Counted from the stretch's first letter, positions 45,047 to 53,571 are shown. The stretch is 64,000 bases of DNA from Arthrobacter sp. D5-1 (GCF_017357425.1 NZ_CP014571.1:4588001-4652000), one strand, 5' to 3'. Translations and numbers: made by a program. The notes: generated by a model from the letters alone, not told the origin.

Positions 45047-45951
45047 CAGCGGCCTGCCTTCGCGAGTGCCGGGGCTGCTGCATCCTCGGCGGCGATCAGC
45101 TCCAGGAAGTGTGCGCGCATGCGGTCGCGGTCGGCATCCCGTCCGGTGATGAGCCTGAAGGCGTCGGACGCCTGGCCGACCGCCATCCGGCCGCCGTCGA
45201 GGACGTCGCAGCCCTTGGCGCGCGCTTCGCGGACCAGCTGGGTTTCGATGGGGCGGTAGACGATGTCCGCCACCCAGTGGCGAGGTTCCAGGAGATCGAT
45301 GTCCAGCGGCAGGCCGGGGTGGGCGGCCATTCCGACCGGCGTGCAGTGCACCAGGCCGTCGGCAAGGGGCATGATCTGCGGGAGTTCGTCGGTGCTCCGC
45401 GGCGTGACGGTGGCTTCGGGGAAGAGCCCGCCGAGCTCTGCGGCACGTTCCGCAGCACGCGCAGGATCCATGTCCACGAGGTCCAGCGTGCCGACGCCGG
45501 CTGTGAGGAGCGCGTAGGCCACGGCCGAGCCGGCGCCGCCTGCGCCCAGCTGGACCACGCGGTCCAGCGTCGCCCCGGGCAGCCCGTCGGCGAGCGCCGA
45601 GCCGAAGCCGGAGAAGTCGGTGTTGTGGCCAATAAGCCGACCGTCCCGAATCAAGACTGTATTGACGGCACCCAGGCGACGGGCGTCGTCGGAAATTTCA
45701 TCAAGGTGCTCTAGCACCAGCTGCTTGCACGGGTGCGTGATGTTGAGGCCGTTGAAGCCCATGCGCTGGGCGGCAGTCAGGAGATCCCCGACGGCGGTGG
45801 CCGGCAACTCGAGTTCCAGCAGGTCGATGGGGCGGTACAGCAAGCGAAGGCCCTGCACATCGGCTTCGCGTTCGTGCATGGGCGGCGTGAGCGAAGGCAT
45901 GACGCCTTCGCCTATGAGGCCCACCAGAACGGACTCGGCTCGGTTGCTCAT
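45046..45951 (-). CDS. qsuD: quinate/shikimate dehydrogenase
   Basis: 301 residues. The shikimate-binding block GVMPSLTPPMHEREA and the catalytic-Lys block LNITHPCKQLVLEHL, with GHNTDFSGFGSAL, identify the AroE superfamily. The Rossmann motif is QLGAGGAGSAVAYAL; the following VDMD favours NAD(H). Location at the head of a catabolic operon points to oxidation of quinate/shikimate rather than biosynthesis. The ATG at 45949-45951 has AAGGAG seven bases upstream. A dehydroquinate dehydratase gene is not in the window. Confidence 0.92.
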   Translation of the reverse strand: MSNRAESVLVGLIGEGVMPSLTPPMHEREADVQGLRLLYRPIDLLELELPATAVGDLLTAAQRMGFNGLNITHPCKQLVLEHLDEISDDARRLGAVNTVLIRDGRLIGHNTDFSGFGSALADGLPGATLDRVVQLGAGGAGSAVAYALLTAGVGTLDLVDMDPARAAERAAELGGLFPEATVTPRSTDELPQIMPLADGLVHCTPVGMAAHPGLPLDIDLLEPRHWVADIVYRPIETQLVREARAKGCDVLDGGRMAVGQASDAFRLITGRDADRDRMRAHFLELIAAEDAAAPALAKAGR

Positions 45952-46016
45952 CCTAAAGCTCCTTTGACTTCAGCACCGCGGGATTCGGCGCCTTTTGGGG
46001 GCGCCGCCTGACCGGG

Positions 46017-46072
46017 TGTTCTTAGATTACTACAAGTGTTCATATTCCGCACGCATGTTCTTATCGCGAACA
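46017..46072. promoter_or_regulatory. phased TGTTC half-sites upstream of the quinate operon
   Basis: TGTTC occurs at 46017-46021, 46037-46041 and 46056-46060, 19-20 bases apart, and the last is paired with GAACA at 46068-46072 (TGTTC-N7-GAACA). Two-turn phasing suggests cooperative binding by a dimeric or tetrameric regulator. The IclR protein encoded at 46155-46925 is the obvious candidate. Confidence 0.45.
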
Positions 46073-46086
46073 TTTGCGAAGGGCAC

Positions 46087-46154
46087 TCCCAACCAGGTAA
46101 CAGATAACGCTCCACTGGGGGCTCATAGCGACAGTTGCTGTCACCTGGTTGGGA
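46087..46154 (-). terminator. long inverted repeat directly after the IclR gene
   Basis: A 17-base arm (46087-46103) pairs at 16 of 17 positions with 46138-46154, which ends immediately at the IclR stop. The 34-base loop holds a second set of small repeats. It contains ACAGATAACGCTCC, close to ACAGATAATGCCCC in the palindrome at 2087. It separates the regulator from the quinate operon promoter. Confidence 0.6.
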
Positions 46155-46925
46155 TTAGCGCTGGGGCAGGCGGGCCGCGAGTTCAGCCGCAGCCTCCTGC
46201 AGGGTGGGCACGTGGGCGATCAGCTCCTCCATGGTCATACGAAACACCGGCACGGCGACGGCCACCGAGGCGAAGGCGTGACCCTGCGAATTGAGGACGG
46301 GAACAGCGACGGCGCGCATGCCGATCTCATTCTCTTCGTCCATCACGGCGTAGCCCTGCCGCCGGACTTGCTCGATCTCCTCACGAAACGTGTCGCGATC
46401 GGTGATGGAATGCTGGGTGAGCGGATCCAGGGGGAGCTCCTCCAAGAGCCGCTTGCGCTCAATCTCATCCTCGAACGCCACGATCGCCTTGCCCACCGAA
46501 GTTGTATGGAGCGCCCCGAGATGGCCAGGGTCACTGGTGACGCGGAAGGTCTTGGGGCCGTCCACCTTGTTGACCGTCAGATGGTGGTTGCCATCGCGAA
46601 CGGAGAGGATGGTGGCCTCATGCGTGCGATCGGTAACCCGCTGCAGGACGGGCAGCGCAGTTGCGGCGAACCCATGGTGGTTCGATACCCGCTGACCGAG
46701 CTGGAAGACGCGCAAGCCCAAGTGATATCGGCGCCCGTCGGGCTCGTAATCCACAAAGCCATCGCGCGTCAGCGAGCCCAGCAGGCGGTATGTGGTGCTG
46801 AACGGCAGCCCGGCACTCCTCGCAAGATCCGCCGCACTGGCGCCGCGCGGCTCATCGCCCAGTAGTACCAACAAGCTCAGCGCCTTGCCGACCATGTCTG
46901 TCTTTGTGTCTTCTTTCACACTCAT
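46155..46925 (-). CDS. IclR family transcriptional regulator
   Basis: 256 residues. The winged helix ASAADLARSAGLPFSTTYRLLGSL and the effector domain (HTTSVGKAIVAFEDE, VMDEENEIGMRAVAVPVLN) are clear. It lies between the quinate/protocatechuate operon and a divergent shikimate-type transporter, so it probably senses quinate, shikimate or protocatechuate. Two palindromes upstream and phased TGTTC sites downstream are candidate targets. The ATG is at 46923-46925. Confidence 0.9.
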   Translation of the reverse strand: MSVKEDTKTDMVGKALSLLVLLGDEPRGASAADLARSAGLPFSTTYRLLGSLTRDGFVDYEPDGRRYHLGLRVFQLGQRVSNHHGFAATALPVLQRVTDRTHEATILSVRDGNHHLTVNKVDGPKTFRVTSDPGHLGALHTTSVGKAIVAFEDEIERKRLLEELPLDPLTQHSITDRDTFREEIEQVRRQGYAVMDEENEIGMRAVAVPVLNSQGHAFASVAVAVPVFRMTMEELIAHVPTLQEAAAELAARLPQR

Positions 46926-46933
46926 AGCTCGAT

Positions 46934-46952
46934 GCTCTCACATAGTGAGAGC
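46934..46952. promoter_or_regulatory. palindrome upstream of IclR gene
   Basis: GCTCTCAC-ATA-GTGAGAGC, 8-base perfect arms, nine bases before the IclR start. Probably overlaps its leader or promoter and could mediate autoregulation. Confidence 0.45.
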
Positions 46953-47018
46953 TATTTCTAGATGGTGGTGACTTCTCTTGACAAGTGACCCCACTCACAG
47001 CCACTATTGCTGTATTGC

Positions 47019-47048
47019 ACAAGTAACTCTCACCATGTGGTTACTTGT
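47019..47048. promoter_or_regulatory. inverted repeat upstream of transporter gene
   Basis: ACAAGTAAC (47019-47027) and GTTACTTGT (47040-47048) are perfect 9-base inverted arms around a 12-base spacer. A related half-site ACAAGTGAC lies at 46981-46989. They occupy the divergent region before the MHS transporter. Confidence 0.5.
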
Positions 47049-47130
47049 CTGGGATTGACCGGCCGCACCTCGCTTGGGTCTCCCCACGAAAGCCAGATCC
47101 GCGACATCGTCGTCACAGAAGGAACCACCC

Positions 47131-48468
47131 ATGAGCCAAACAATGCCGTCAGCGACGCCAGGCACTGAAACCGCCGCCGGAACCCCCAAGAAAGCCGCGC
47201 TTGCCAGCTTCCTGGGCAGCGCCGTCGAGTACTACGACTTCTTCATCTTCGGCTCGGCCGCGGCCCTGATCTTCCCGCACGTGTTCTTCCCGTCCGCCGA
47301 TGCCAACGCGGCCATCATGTCCTTCGCGACGTTCGGCTTCGCTTATGTTGCCCGCCCCGTGGGCGCGGTGATCCTGGGCCACTTCGGTGACAGGATCGGC
47401 CGGCAGAAGGTGCTCATGTTCACCTTGGTCCTGATGGGTGCAGCTACCTTTGTGATCGGCTGTCTCCCCGACTTCAAGACCATCGGCTGGTGGGCGCCCG
47501 TCCTGCTGGTTCTGGCCCGTCTTTGCCAGGGCCTCTCGGCCGCCGGCGAGCAGGCTGGCGCCTCGTCCATGACGCTGGAGCACGCTCCGGACAACCGCCG
47601 CTCGTTCTTCACCTCGTGGACCCTCACCGGCACCCAGGGCGGCCAGATCCTGGCAGCGCTGGTCTTCATTCCTGTGGTGGCCCTGCCGGACGACATCAAG
47701 TACGGCATCGGCTGGCGTATTCCGTTCTGGTTGAGCGCTGTCGTGGTTCTGGTGGCGTTCTTTATCCGCCGCACGCTGCACGAGCCCCCGGCATTCGCAG
47801 AAGCCAAGAAGAACAACGAAATCTCCAAGCTCCCTGTTGCCGACCTGCTCCGCCTGCACTGGCGCGATGTCCTGCGCGTCGTCTGCTGCGCCTTCATCGC
47901 CGCAGTGAGCACCGTGTTCGGAACGCTCGCCATCAAGTACGCCCAGGACGTCGCCGGGGTCAACAGCACCATCACCCTGTGGCTCGTAGTTGTAGCCAAC
48001 ATCGTGGCCCTCGGAACACAGCCCCTGTTCGGCATGCTTTCGGACAGGATCGGCCGCAAGCCCGTCTTCATCTACGGCGCCCTTGCCAGCGCCGTCATGA
48101 CCCCGGTCTTCCTGCTCACCCTGGAATCGGGCAATGTGCCGCTGATGTTCCTGGTGTCCGTGGTGTTCTTCTCCTTCGGGTACGCCGCTGCCAACGCAGT
48201 ATGGCCGTCCTTCTACGGTGAAATGTTCAGCACCAAGGTCCGCTTCTCCGGCCTGGCTATCGGCACCCAGCTCGGCTTCCTCATGGCAGGGTTCGCCCCG
48301 GCAATCGTGACTGCACTGGGCGGAACCAAGCCCGGCGGGTGGGTGCAGATCTCCATCTTCACCGCCGTGATCTGCGTGATCGCAGCCGTCTCAGCCATGA
48401 CGGCCCGCGAATCAGCCAAGACCCCAACTGCGGAGCTCGGCCTGCCCAAGCAAGCCCAGCACGCCTAA
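47131..48468 (+). CDS. MFS transporter, metabolite:H+ symporter family (shikimate-type)
   Basis: 445 residues, 12 helices. SAVEYYDFFIFGSAAALIFP is the helix-1 signature of metabolite:H+ symporters such as ShiA, and GHFGDRIGRQKVL and GMLSDRIGRKPVF are the two MFS loop motifs. RLCQGLSAAGEQAGA fits helix 4. Position next to the quinate/shikimate operon suggests uptake of shikimate, quinate or protocatechuate. The ATG at 47131 has AAGGA upstream. Confidence 0.9.
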   Translation: MSQTMPSATPGTETAAGTPKKAALASFLGSAVEYYDFFIFGSAAALIFPHVFFPSADANAAIMSFATFGFAYVARPVGAVILGHFGDRIGRQKVLMFTLVLMGAATFVIGCLPDFKTIGWWAPVLLVLARLCQGLSAAGEQAGASSMTLEHAPDNRRSFFTSWTLTGTQGGQILAALVFIPVVALPDDIKYGIGWRIPFWLSAVVVLVAFFIRRTLHEPPAFAEAKKNNEISKLPVADLLRLHWRDVLRVVCCAFIAAVSTVFGTLAIKYAQDVAGVNSTITLWLVVVANIVALGTQPLFGMLSDRIGRKPVFIYGALASAVMTPVFLLTLESGNVPLMFLVSVVFFSFGYAAANAVWPSFYGEMFSTKVRFSGLAIGTQLGFLMAGFAPAIVTALGGTKPGGWVQISIFTAVICVIAAVSAMTARESAKTPTAELGLPKQAQHA

Positions 48469-48508
48469 GCCCGACGCTTCTTCCCAGTGAGCTGGGACCA
48501 AGGCAGCG

Positions 48509-48543
48509 AAAACCCGGACTGTCACGAGACATTCCGGGTTTTT
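48509..48543 (+). terminator. intrinsic terminator after the MHS transporter
   Basis: AACCCGGA (48511-48518) pairs with TCCGGGTT (48533-48540), followed by TTT and TTGC. A second small hairpin, CCCAG-TGAG-CTGGG, is at 48483-48496. Confidence 0.75.
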
Positions 48544-48603
48544 GCTTGCCCTAAACCTGAGGGCTTATGGCAACGGGGAAGGAGCCGCCAGACCTCGCCG
48601 ATG

Positions 48604-51318
48604 CTACCGCGGGTCCACCGCCACCGGCTTGAACTTTCCCGTGCCCGTCCCGGAGTAAAGCAGCAGCGTTCCGTCGCCGGCTACACCAACCAGGGTCGGA
48701 TCGCCTGTGCCCGTGAAAGCGTTGCCGAGGGCAGCGAAGGAGGTGAACATGTTCCATCCAGAGCCCAGGTACTGCCGTGCGAGGAACCCTCCGCTGCCGT
48801 TGCCCGGGTAAAGCCACAGCGCCCCGTCCGTCCCCCGGGCAAGGACATCTTCCCGACCGTCACCGTTGAAGTCGCTGCCCTGCATCACCGCGTTGAAGAT
48901 ATTCCACCCGGTACCGACCTGCTTCCATGGCTGGAATCCCCCGGCCCCATTTCCGGGGTAAAGCCATAAGGTTCCATCCGCGGCGCGCGCCAGGATGTCA
49001 GCCTTTCCATCACCGGAGAAGTCGCCCGGCGCCAGCATCTGCGTGAAGCCCTGCCAGCCAGTGCCGATCTGTTTGCGGGCAAGGAACTGGCCCTTCCCGT
49101 CGGTCGGGTACAGCCACAGCGTCCCATCGGAGGCCCTGGCCACAAGATCCGGGTGCTTGTCACCATCGAAATCGCCCACACTCAAAACTGACGTGAAGAC
49201 GTTCCAGCCCGTCCCCACCTGCACGCGCGGCAAGAAACCACCCGAACCGTTGCCAGGGTAGAGCCACAGGATGCCATTGGTGCCGCGGGCCAAAATGTCA
49301 GCGACAGCATCGCCGTCGAAATCCCCCGCCTCCCACACCTGGCTGAACTGGTTCCAACCGGTTCCAATCGCCAAGCGGTCCGCGAAGCCGGTTCCGTCAC
49401 CGGGATAAAGGGTCATGCGTGAACCGACGCCGAGGACGTCGGCTTTGCCGTCTCCGGTAAATTCCTGCCCGCCGACGATGTCGCCCGCCAGGTTCCACCC
49501 AGTCCCGACGGCGGTACGCGGCAGGAGGCTGCCCTTGCCGTCGCCGGGGTAGACGTAGAGGGTGCCGTCCGACGAACGGGCCAGGAGTCCTGCTATACCG
49601 CCCCCGAACGTTCCCGCCGCCGAAAGACTGGTGAACGCATCCCAGCCCTGGCCGATCTGCCGCTGGGCCAGGAAGCCTCCGGAGCCGTTTCCGGGATAGA
49701 GCCACAGCCGGCCATCGGTTCCGCTTGCCACCAGGTCTGCCCGGCCATCGCCGTTGAAGTCACCAGGAGCCACCAACTGGGTGAAGCCCTGCCAGCCAAT
49801 ACCTACCTGCAGGCGTGGCAGGAACCCGCCCTTGCCGTTGCCCGGGTAGAGCCACAGAGCGCCGTCGCTGCTGCGCGCCAGAATGTCAGCGAAGCCGTCA
49901 CCGTTGAAATCGGAGGTGCCCAGTACAGCGTTGAAAATATCCCAGCCACTGCCAATTCGCACGGGCTCTTCAAGGCGGTTTCCGGGCAGCCCTGCATAGA
50001 GCAGAAGCGAACCGTCCGCTTCGCGGGAAATGACGTCGGCAAGCTTGTCGCCGTCGAAATCGCCGGCGGAAAAGCTCATCCGCGTCTTCAGTTTGGTGTC
50101 AGCGTTGATGGTCACCGTGGCCGACGTGGCGCTGACCGAGTTGATGGTCACCCTGGTGCCCGTATAGGTGGTGAAAGTGCTGCCTGCCTGCCAGGCATGG
50201 TTCTGGCTGTACCAACCATTAAAAGGGGTGGTGTCCGGCATAAGAATCAGTGACGAGGCGATGGTGGCACCGCCGCGCTGGACGATTTTGACGCCCTTGT
50301 TGCCGCCCGAGAGGTAGCTGTCGTAAGCACCCACAGGCTGCCGGAGTTCCAGGTAGTAGACCTCCCGGCTGACGGGATCCGTGAACTTGATGGCGCGCTG
50401 GGCCTCTGTGCCGCCCCAGGGCTTCAGGGTGTAACTCTTGACTCCCGTGGCCACGCCGGTATCGCGGATTTCGTCGCCTCGACCGAGGCCTCCGTAGTCC
50501 CAAAACGTGGAGCTGATGACCGGCGAGTTCCACTGCGCAGCGCCCATGATGTCTGTGGTGTCGCCGTATTCGCGGATGTAGCAGGACGGGTCCGTGAACT
50601 GGCCATTGCTGTTGACGCCGACGTCGGATGCCCCGCTGCGGCACTGCAGGGCATCAGCGTGCATCATGCCAATGACGTGCCCGAACTCATGGCTCATCAC
50701 GTTATTGGAGAAGTTGCTGATCTGCGGCATCAAGACGCGGCCACTGTAACTGCCGCTGCTGTAGCCGGCGCCGAGAGCGTTCCCGGACAGGGTGGTGGTG
50801 GGAATGTAGATCACCAGCGCCGTGTACGGGCTCGCGGACCAGTTCAGTTCGCTGGTGATGGTGGAGATGATGGAGCTGTAGCTGTCGGTCGACTTCGCCC
50901 TGGACTGGTGCCCGGCAACCTTGCTGTTCACCGTCATGGACAGTTTGTTGGCCGACATCGCCTGCCAGTACTTGCTGGCGGCCTCCACCGTCTTTTCGGC
51001 GTCGGCCATGGAGACAGTGTTGGCGTTGTCCGCCAGCTTTGCCGTCACCAGCCGGACACGGATGTCCCCGGCGGGGCCAATCGCTGCCGCACCGTCACGG
51101 AGGAGGGAGTCGACGTCGGACTGTCCCTTGGGTGCATCGTCAGCCGGCGGCGTCTCGAACGTGTGATCAGAATGCGGGGTGCCCTCGACGAACTGGACGT
51201 TCGGATTATCCGGACCCGGCACTGGAACGGCCGTGGCGGGGGCCTGAACAAAAAACAGGCCGGTGGCAAACACCACCAAGCCTGTGGACAACGCGATGGA
51301 TCGCCGCAAAACACCCAT
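48604..51318 (-). CDS. secreted metzincin-type metalloprotease with FG-GAP/VCBS-like repeats
   Basis: 904 residues. A signal peptide covers about residues 1-30 (LSTGLVVFATGLFFVQAPATA). A zinc-protease domain has the full metzincin motif HEFGHVIGMMH and a Met-turn-like DIMGAAQW, with several cysteines. From about residue 430, ten repeats of about 50 residues follow (the last partial). Each begins DF-x-GDG-x-ADILAR and contains LWLYPGNGSGGFL and a GTGW element, typical of FG-GAP beta-propeller blades that bind calcium. It is likely released to degrade extracellular protein, or to bind a surface polymer. No transmembrane helix beyond the signal peptide was seen. Confidence 0.88.
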   Translation of the reverse strand: MGVLRRSIALSTGLVVFATGLFFVQAPATAVPVPGPDNPNVQFVEGTPHSDHTFETPPADDAPKGQSDVDSLLRDGAAAIGPAGDIRVRLVTAKLADNANTVSMADAEKTVEAASKYWQAMSANKLSMTVNSKVAGHQSRAKSTDSYSSIISTITSELNWSASPYTALVIYIPTTTLSGNALGAGYSSGSYSGRVLMPQISNFSNNVMSHEFGHVIGMMHADALQCRSGASDVGVNSNGQFTDPSCYIREYGDTTDIMGAAQWNSPVISSTFWDYGGLGRGDEIRDTGVATGVKSYTLKPWGGTEAQRAIKFTDPVSREVYYLELRQPVGAYDSYLSGGNKGVKIVQRGGATIASSLILMPDTTPFNGWYSQNHAWQAGSTFTTYTGTRVTINSVSATSATVTINADTKLKTRMSFSAGDFDGDKLADVISREADGSLLLYAGLPGNRLEEPVRIGSGWDIFNAVLGTSDFNGDGFADILARSSDGALWLYPGNGKGGFLPRLQVGIGWQGFTQLVAPGDFNGDGRADLVASGTDGRLWLYPGNGSGGFLAQRQIGQGWDAFTSLSAAGTFGGGIAGLLARSSDGTLYVYPGDGKGSLLPRTAVGTGWNLAGDIVGGQEFTGDGKADVLGVGSRMTLYPGDGTGFADRLAIGTGWNQFSQVWEAGDFDGDAVADILARGTNGILWLYPGNGSGGFLPRVQVGTGWNVFTSVLSVGDFDGDKHPDLVARASDGTLWLYPTDGKGQFLARKQIGTGWQGFTQMLAPGDFSGDGKADILARAADGTLWLYPGNGAGGFQPWKQVGTGWNIFNAVMQGSDFNGDGREDVLARGTDGALWLYPGNGSGGFLARQYLGSGWNMFTSFAALGNAFTGTGDPTLVGVAGDGTLLLYSGTGTGKFKPVAVDPR

Positions 51319-51473
51319 TAAATCTCCCGGGGACGGAGCCTGTGGTTCCTGTGAGTCTCAAGAACCGAGATCAGGCTACAGCCGCACCCGCGATGCGCCG
51401 GGAAGGCGGGGCTGCGTCACCGGAAATGCAACCAACCCGGAATGCTAACCGGACCCTAACCACCCCGAAATAC

Positions 51474-51491
51474 CGTGGCAACATTGCCACG
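51474..51491. promoter_or_regulatory. 18-bp palindrome upstream of small gene
   Basis: CGTGGCAA-CA-TTGCCACG, 8-base perfect arms around a 2-base centre, 54 bases before the start of the 78-residue gene. It could be an operator. Confidence 0.4.
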
Positions 51492-51545
51492 CCACACTGG
51501 AAGGGCCGGCAAGTGCAGGCACCAGCTCCAGCCCAGGAGGCCACC

Positions 51546-51782
51546 ATGTTGAAGGAAGTCACAACACACACAACACGAGTACGCGCGATCAGCCAGCTCA
51601 ACCGTGGAGACGAGATCGAAGCCCGACTGTCCGTGGGACCCGCCTATGATGACGTGGTCATCCGCCGCGGACAGGTCCAGGAAACCGCGCCGGGTATCGG
51701 CGTTGTCTGGATCATGGATCACGCCTCCGGTATGAGGAAAGCCATCAATACCGACGAATGCAGTGTTTGGCGCGTCGCCTGA
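51546..51782 (+). CDS. small hypothetical protein
   Basis: 78 residues from an ATG with AGGAGG five bases upstream. It is a predicted small beta-rich protein (RGDEIEARLSVGP, RRGQVQETAPGIGVVWIMD, ATG-like end ECSVWRVA). There is no signal peptide or cysteine pair. It is similar in size and Trp placement to the 84-residue protein at 16785, but I cannot confirm homology. Function unknown. Confidence 0.65.
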   Translation: MLKEVTTHTTRVRAISQLNRGDEIEARLSVGPAYDDVVIRRGQVQETAPGIGVVWIMDHASGMRKAINTDECSVWRVA

Positions 51783-51805
51783 ACCGGCCTGACCCCAAAC
51801 CCCGC

Positions 51806-52093
51806 TCAGCCACCGGCCACGGACTGGACTATCAGGACCTCCTGGCCGGCTGCAACCTCCGTATCAAGACCCTTCAGACGCCGGACCTCATCACCGTTCA
51901 CGTAAATATTCACGAAACGACGCAGCGCCCCGGTTTCATCACGCAAGCGCCTGGCCAGCACCGGGTAATCTCCGGTCACCGAATCAAGCAACTGTCCAAC
52001 GGTCACAGCCCCGTCGGCGGACGCAGTCAGATAGGACTGTCCGCCGACGAGTGGCTGCAGGACACCAGGCAACAGGACCGTAAAGTCAGCCAC
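51806..52093 (-). CDS. MoaD/ThiS family ubiquitin-like protein
   Basis: 95 residues with the beta-grasp fold of sulfur carriers. It begins MADFTVLLPGVLQPL, has TVGQLLDSVTGDYPVLARRL, and ends SVAGG, the diglycine needed for thiocarboxylation or adenylation. Its GTG start is 8 bases after the stop of the beta-propeller gene, so the two are coupled. No moeB/thiF-like activating enzyme, molybdenum-cofactor or thiamine gene is nearby, so its partner is unclear. Confidence 0.85.
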   Translation of the reverse strand: MADFTVLLPGVLQPLVGGQSYLTASADGAVTVGQLLDSVTGDYPVLARRLRDETGALRRFVNIYVNGDEVRRLKGLDTEVAAGQEVLIVQSVAGG

Positions 52094-52100
52094 AACGGGC

Positions 52101-53264
52101 CTAACCAGGTACCAGGGCGCTGGCTTGCCCTGCACGTGCGGCGCCCCTGGGGCTTCCCACCACGACGGCAGCCCTCACGCACAGGACGTCCGGCAAGTGC
52201 GAGGCCACTTCAGTAAAGGTCCCGCCCTCGTCGGCGCTGGCATATACGGCACCTCCACGCGTGCCGAAATACACGCCGACGGGCTCGGCGGTGTCCACGG
52301 ACGCGGCGTCGCGCAGTACGGCGTTGTATTCGTGGTCCGGCAGGCCGGTATGAAGTTCTGTCCAGGTGTTGCCGGCGTCGTTGGTGCGGTGAACACTGAG
52401 CCTGCTGTCCGGCGGGATGCGTTCTCCATCGGCCTTCAGCGGAATCACCCACGCTGTTCCTTCACGCCGCGGGTGCGTCAGCATGACAAAGCCGAAGTCC
52501 GCAGGCAGCCCGTCCGCGATGGAATCCCAGTTCTCCCCGTTGTCATCCGTGCGGTACACGCCGTGATGGTTCTGCGCGTACAAACGGCCTTCGACGGCCG
52601 CGTCCGCTGCGATCTTGTGGACGCACTGACCGAACTCCGGGTTGGGATCGGGCATGAAGTAGGCCGAGATGCCTTTGTTTCGGGGCTCCCAGGAGGTCCC
52701 GCCGTCGAGCGATCTGTAAACGCCGCCCGTGCTCATGGCGATGTGGACCTTCTCGCCGGAAGGATCAACCACAATCGAGTGCGCCGCCGCGCCGCCATAG
52801 CCGGCACCCCACTCGCTGCGGTGCGGGTGGTCCCACAGTCCGCGGTTCAACTCGAAGTGTTCGCCTCCGTCGGTGGACTTCCATACTGAAATCGGCTCGC
52901 ACCCGGCCCAGACAACGCCAGGGCGGGAGTCGGCGTCGGGATAGATCTGCCAAACGCGTTCCAAGGCGGCATCAGTGCCGTCCGGGAATTTGATGGCACC
53001 TTGCTCGGGCTCGGTCCAGGTGTCACCAAGGTCATCAGAGTGGGCCACGGTGGGTCCCCAATGCTCTGATCTCACGCCCACCATAATCCGGGTTTTGCCG
53101 TCCCGCGTATCTATCCCGATGCTGGGAATCTCGCTCATCAGGAAGTGCGGGCCGGAGAGGGACCATCCTTTCCGGTCGGGGCTGGTTGCCAGCCACAGGC
53201 CTTTCTTGGTCCCGATCGCAATGACATAACTCTCTGCGGTATCTGCGGTAGCCATGCGTCCCAT
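52101..53264 (-). CDS. Asp-box (BNR) beta-propeller protein, sialidase-like
   Basis: About 387 residues with at least six Asp-box-like motifs of type S-x-D-x-G-x-x-W: SDDLGDTW, STDGGEHF, SLDGGTSW, TDDNGENW, TNDAGNTW and SADEGGTF. They are spread along the chain at the spacing of propeller blades. The sialidase catalytic Arg triad and Tyr are not evident, so an enzymatic role is not supported. It has no signal peptide, so it is probably cytoplasmic. The ATG at 53264 (alternative 53255) is used. It precedes the MoaD-like gene. Confidence 0.82.
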   Translation of the reverse strand: MGRMATADTAESYVIAIGTKKGLWLATSPDRKGWSLSGPHFLMSEIPSIGIDTRDGKTRIMVGVRSEHWGPTVAHSDDLGDTWTEPEQGAIKFPDGTDAALERVWQIYPDADSRPGVVWAGCEPISVWKSTDGGEHFELNRGLWDHPHRSEWGAGYGGAAAHSIVVDPSGEKVHIAMSTGGVYRSLDGGTSWEPRNKGISAYFMPDPNPEFGQCVHKIAADAAVEGRLYAQNHHGVYRTDDNGENWDSIADGLPADFGFVMLTHPRREGTAWVIPLKADGERIPPDSRLSVHRTNDAGNTWTELHTGLPDHEYNAVLRDAASVDTAEPVGVYFGTRGGAVYASADEGGTFTEVASHLPDVLCVRAAVVVGSPRGAARAGQASALVPG

Positions 53265-53571
53265 CGAACCACCAGGGCGGGTGGGTGGCAACGGTTTTTG
53301 GGCCTATGTGGATAGTCCCCTTTACAGGCAAGAACAACCCCTACGGTTACAGTGTGGTCAAATTCCAGATCGTGACGCAAAAATCGAGAAAACTTTTAGG
53401 GAGTTAAAGCGACCAACCTCCACCGGCACTGGGGAAAACGTGCTTGACTGTGGTTTTGCGGTCATGAGACCGAAACAACTTGCTGGGGGATCAGATGTTT
53501 TGCGAGGTCAAAGAGCCATGAGGCCATCACGAGGGAACTCCGCGGTTGTAGCCCGGTAGCGGGGCCGCGTC
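53265..53571. other. intergenic region before the GGDEF gene
   Basis: About 307 bases between divergent genes with no convincing coding frame. I looked for a cyclic-di-GMP riboswitch because a diguanylate cyclase follows and found no match to its conserved GACGCAAAGC core. It presumably carries the promoters. Confidence 0.5.

Noticed and set aside
53265..53571. Cyclic-di-GMP riboswitch before the GGDEF gene
   Set aside because: The region has CGTGACGCAAAAATC but not the conserved GACGCAAAGC core or the paired stems of the class.
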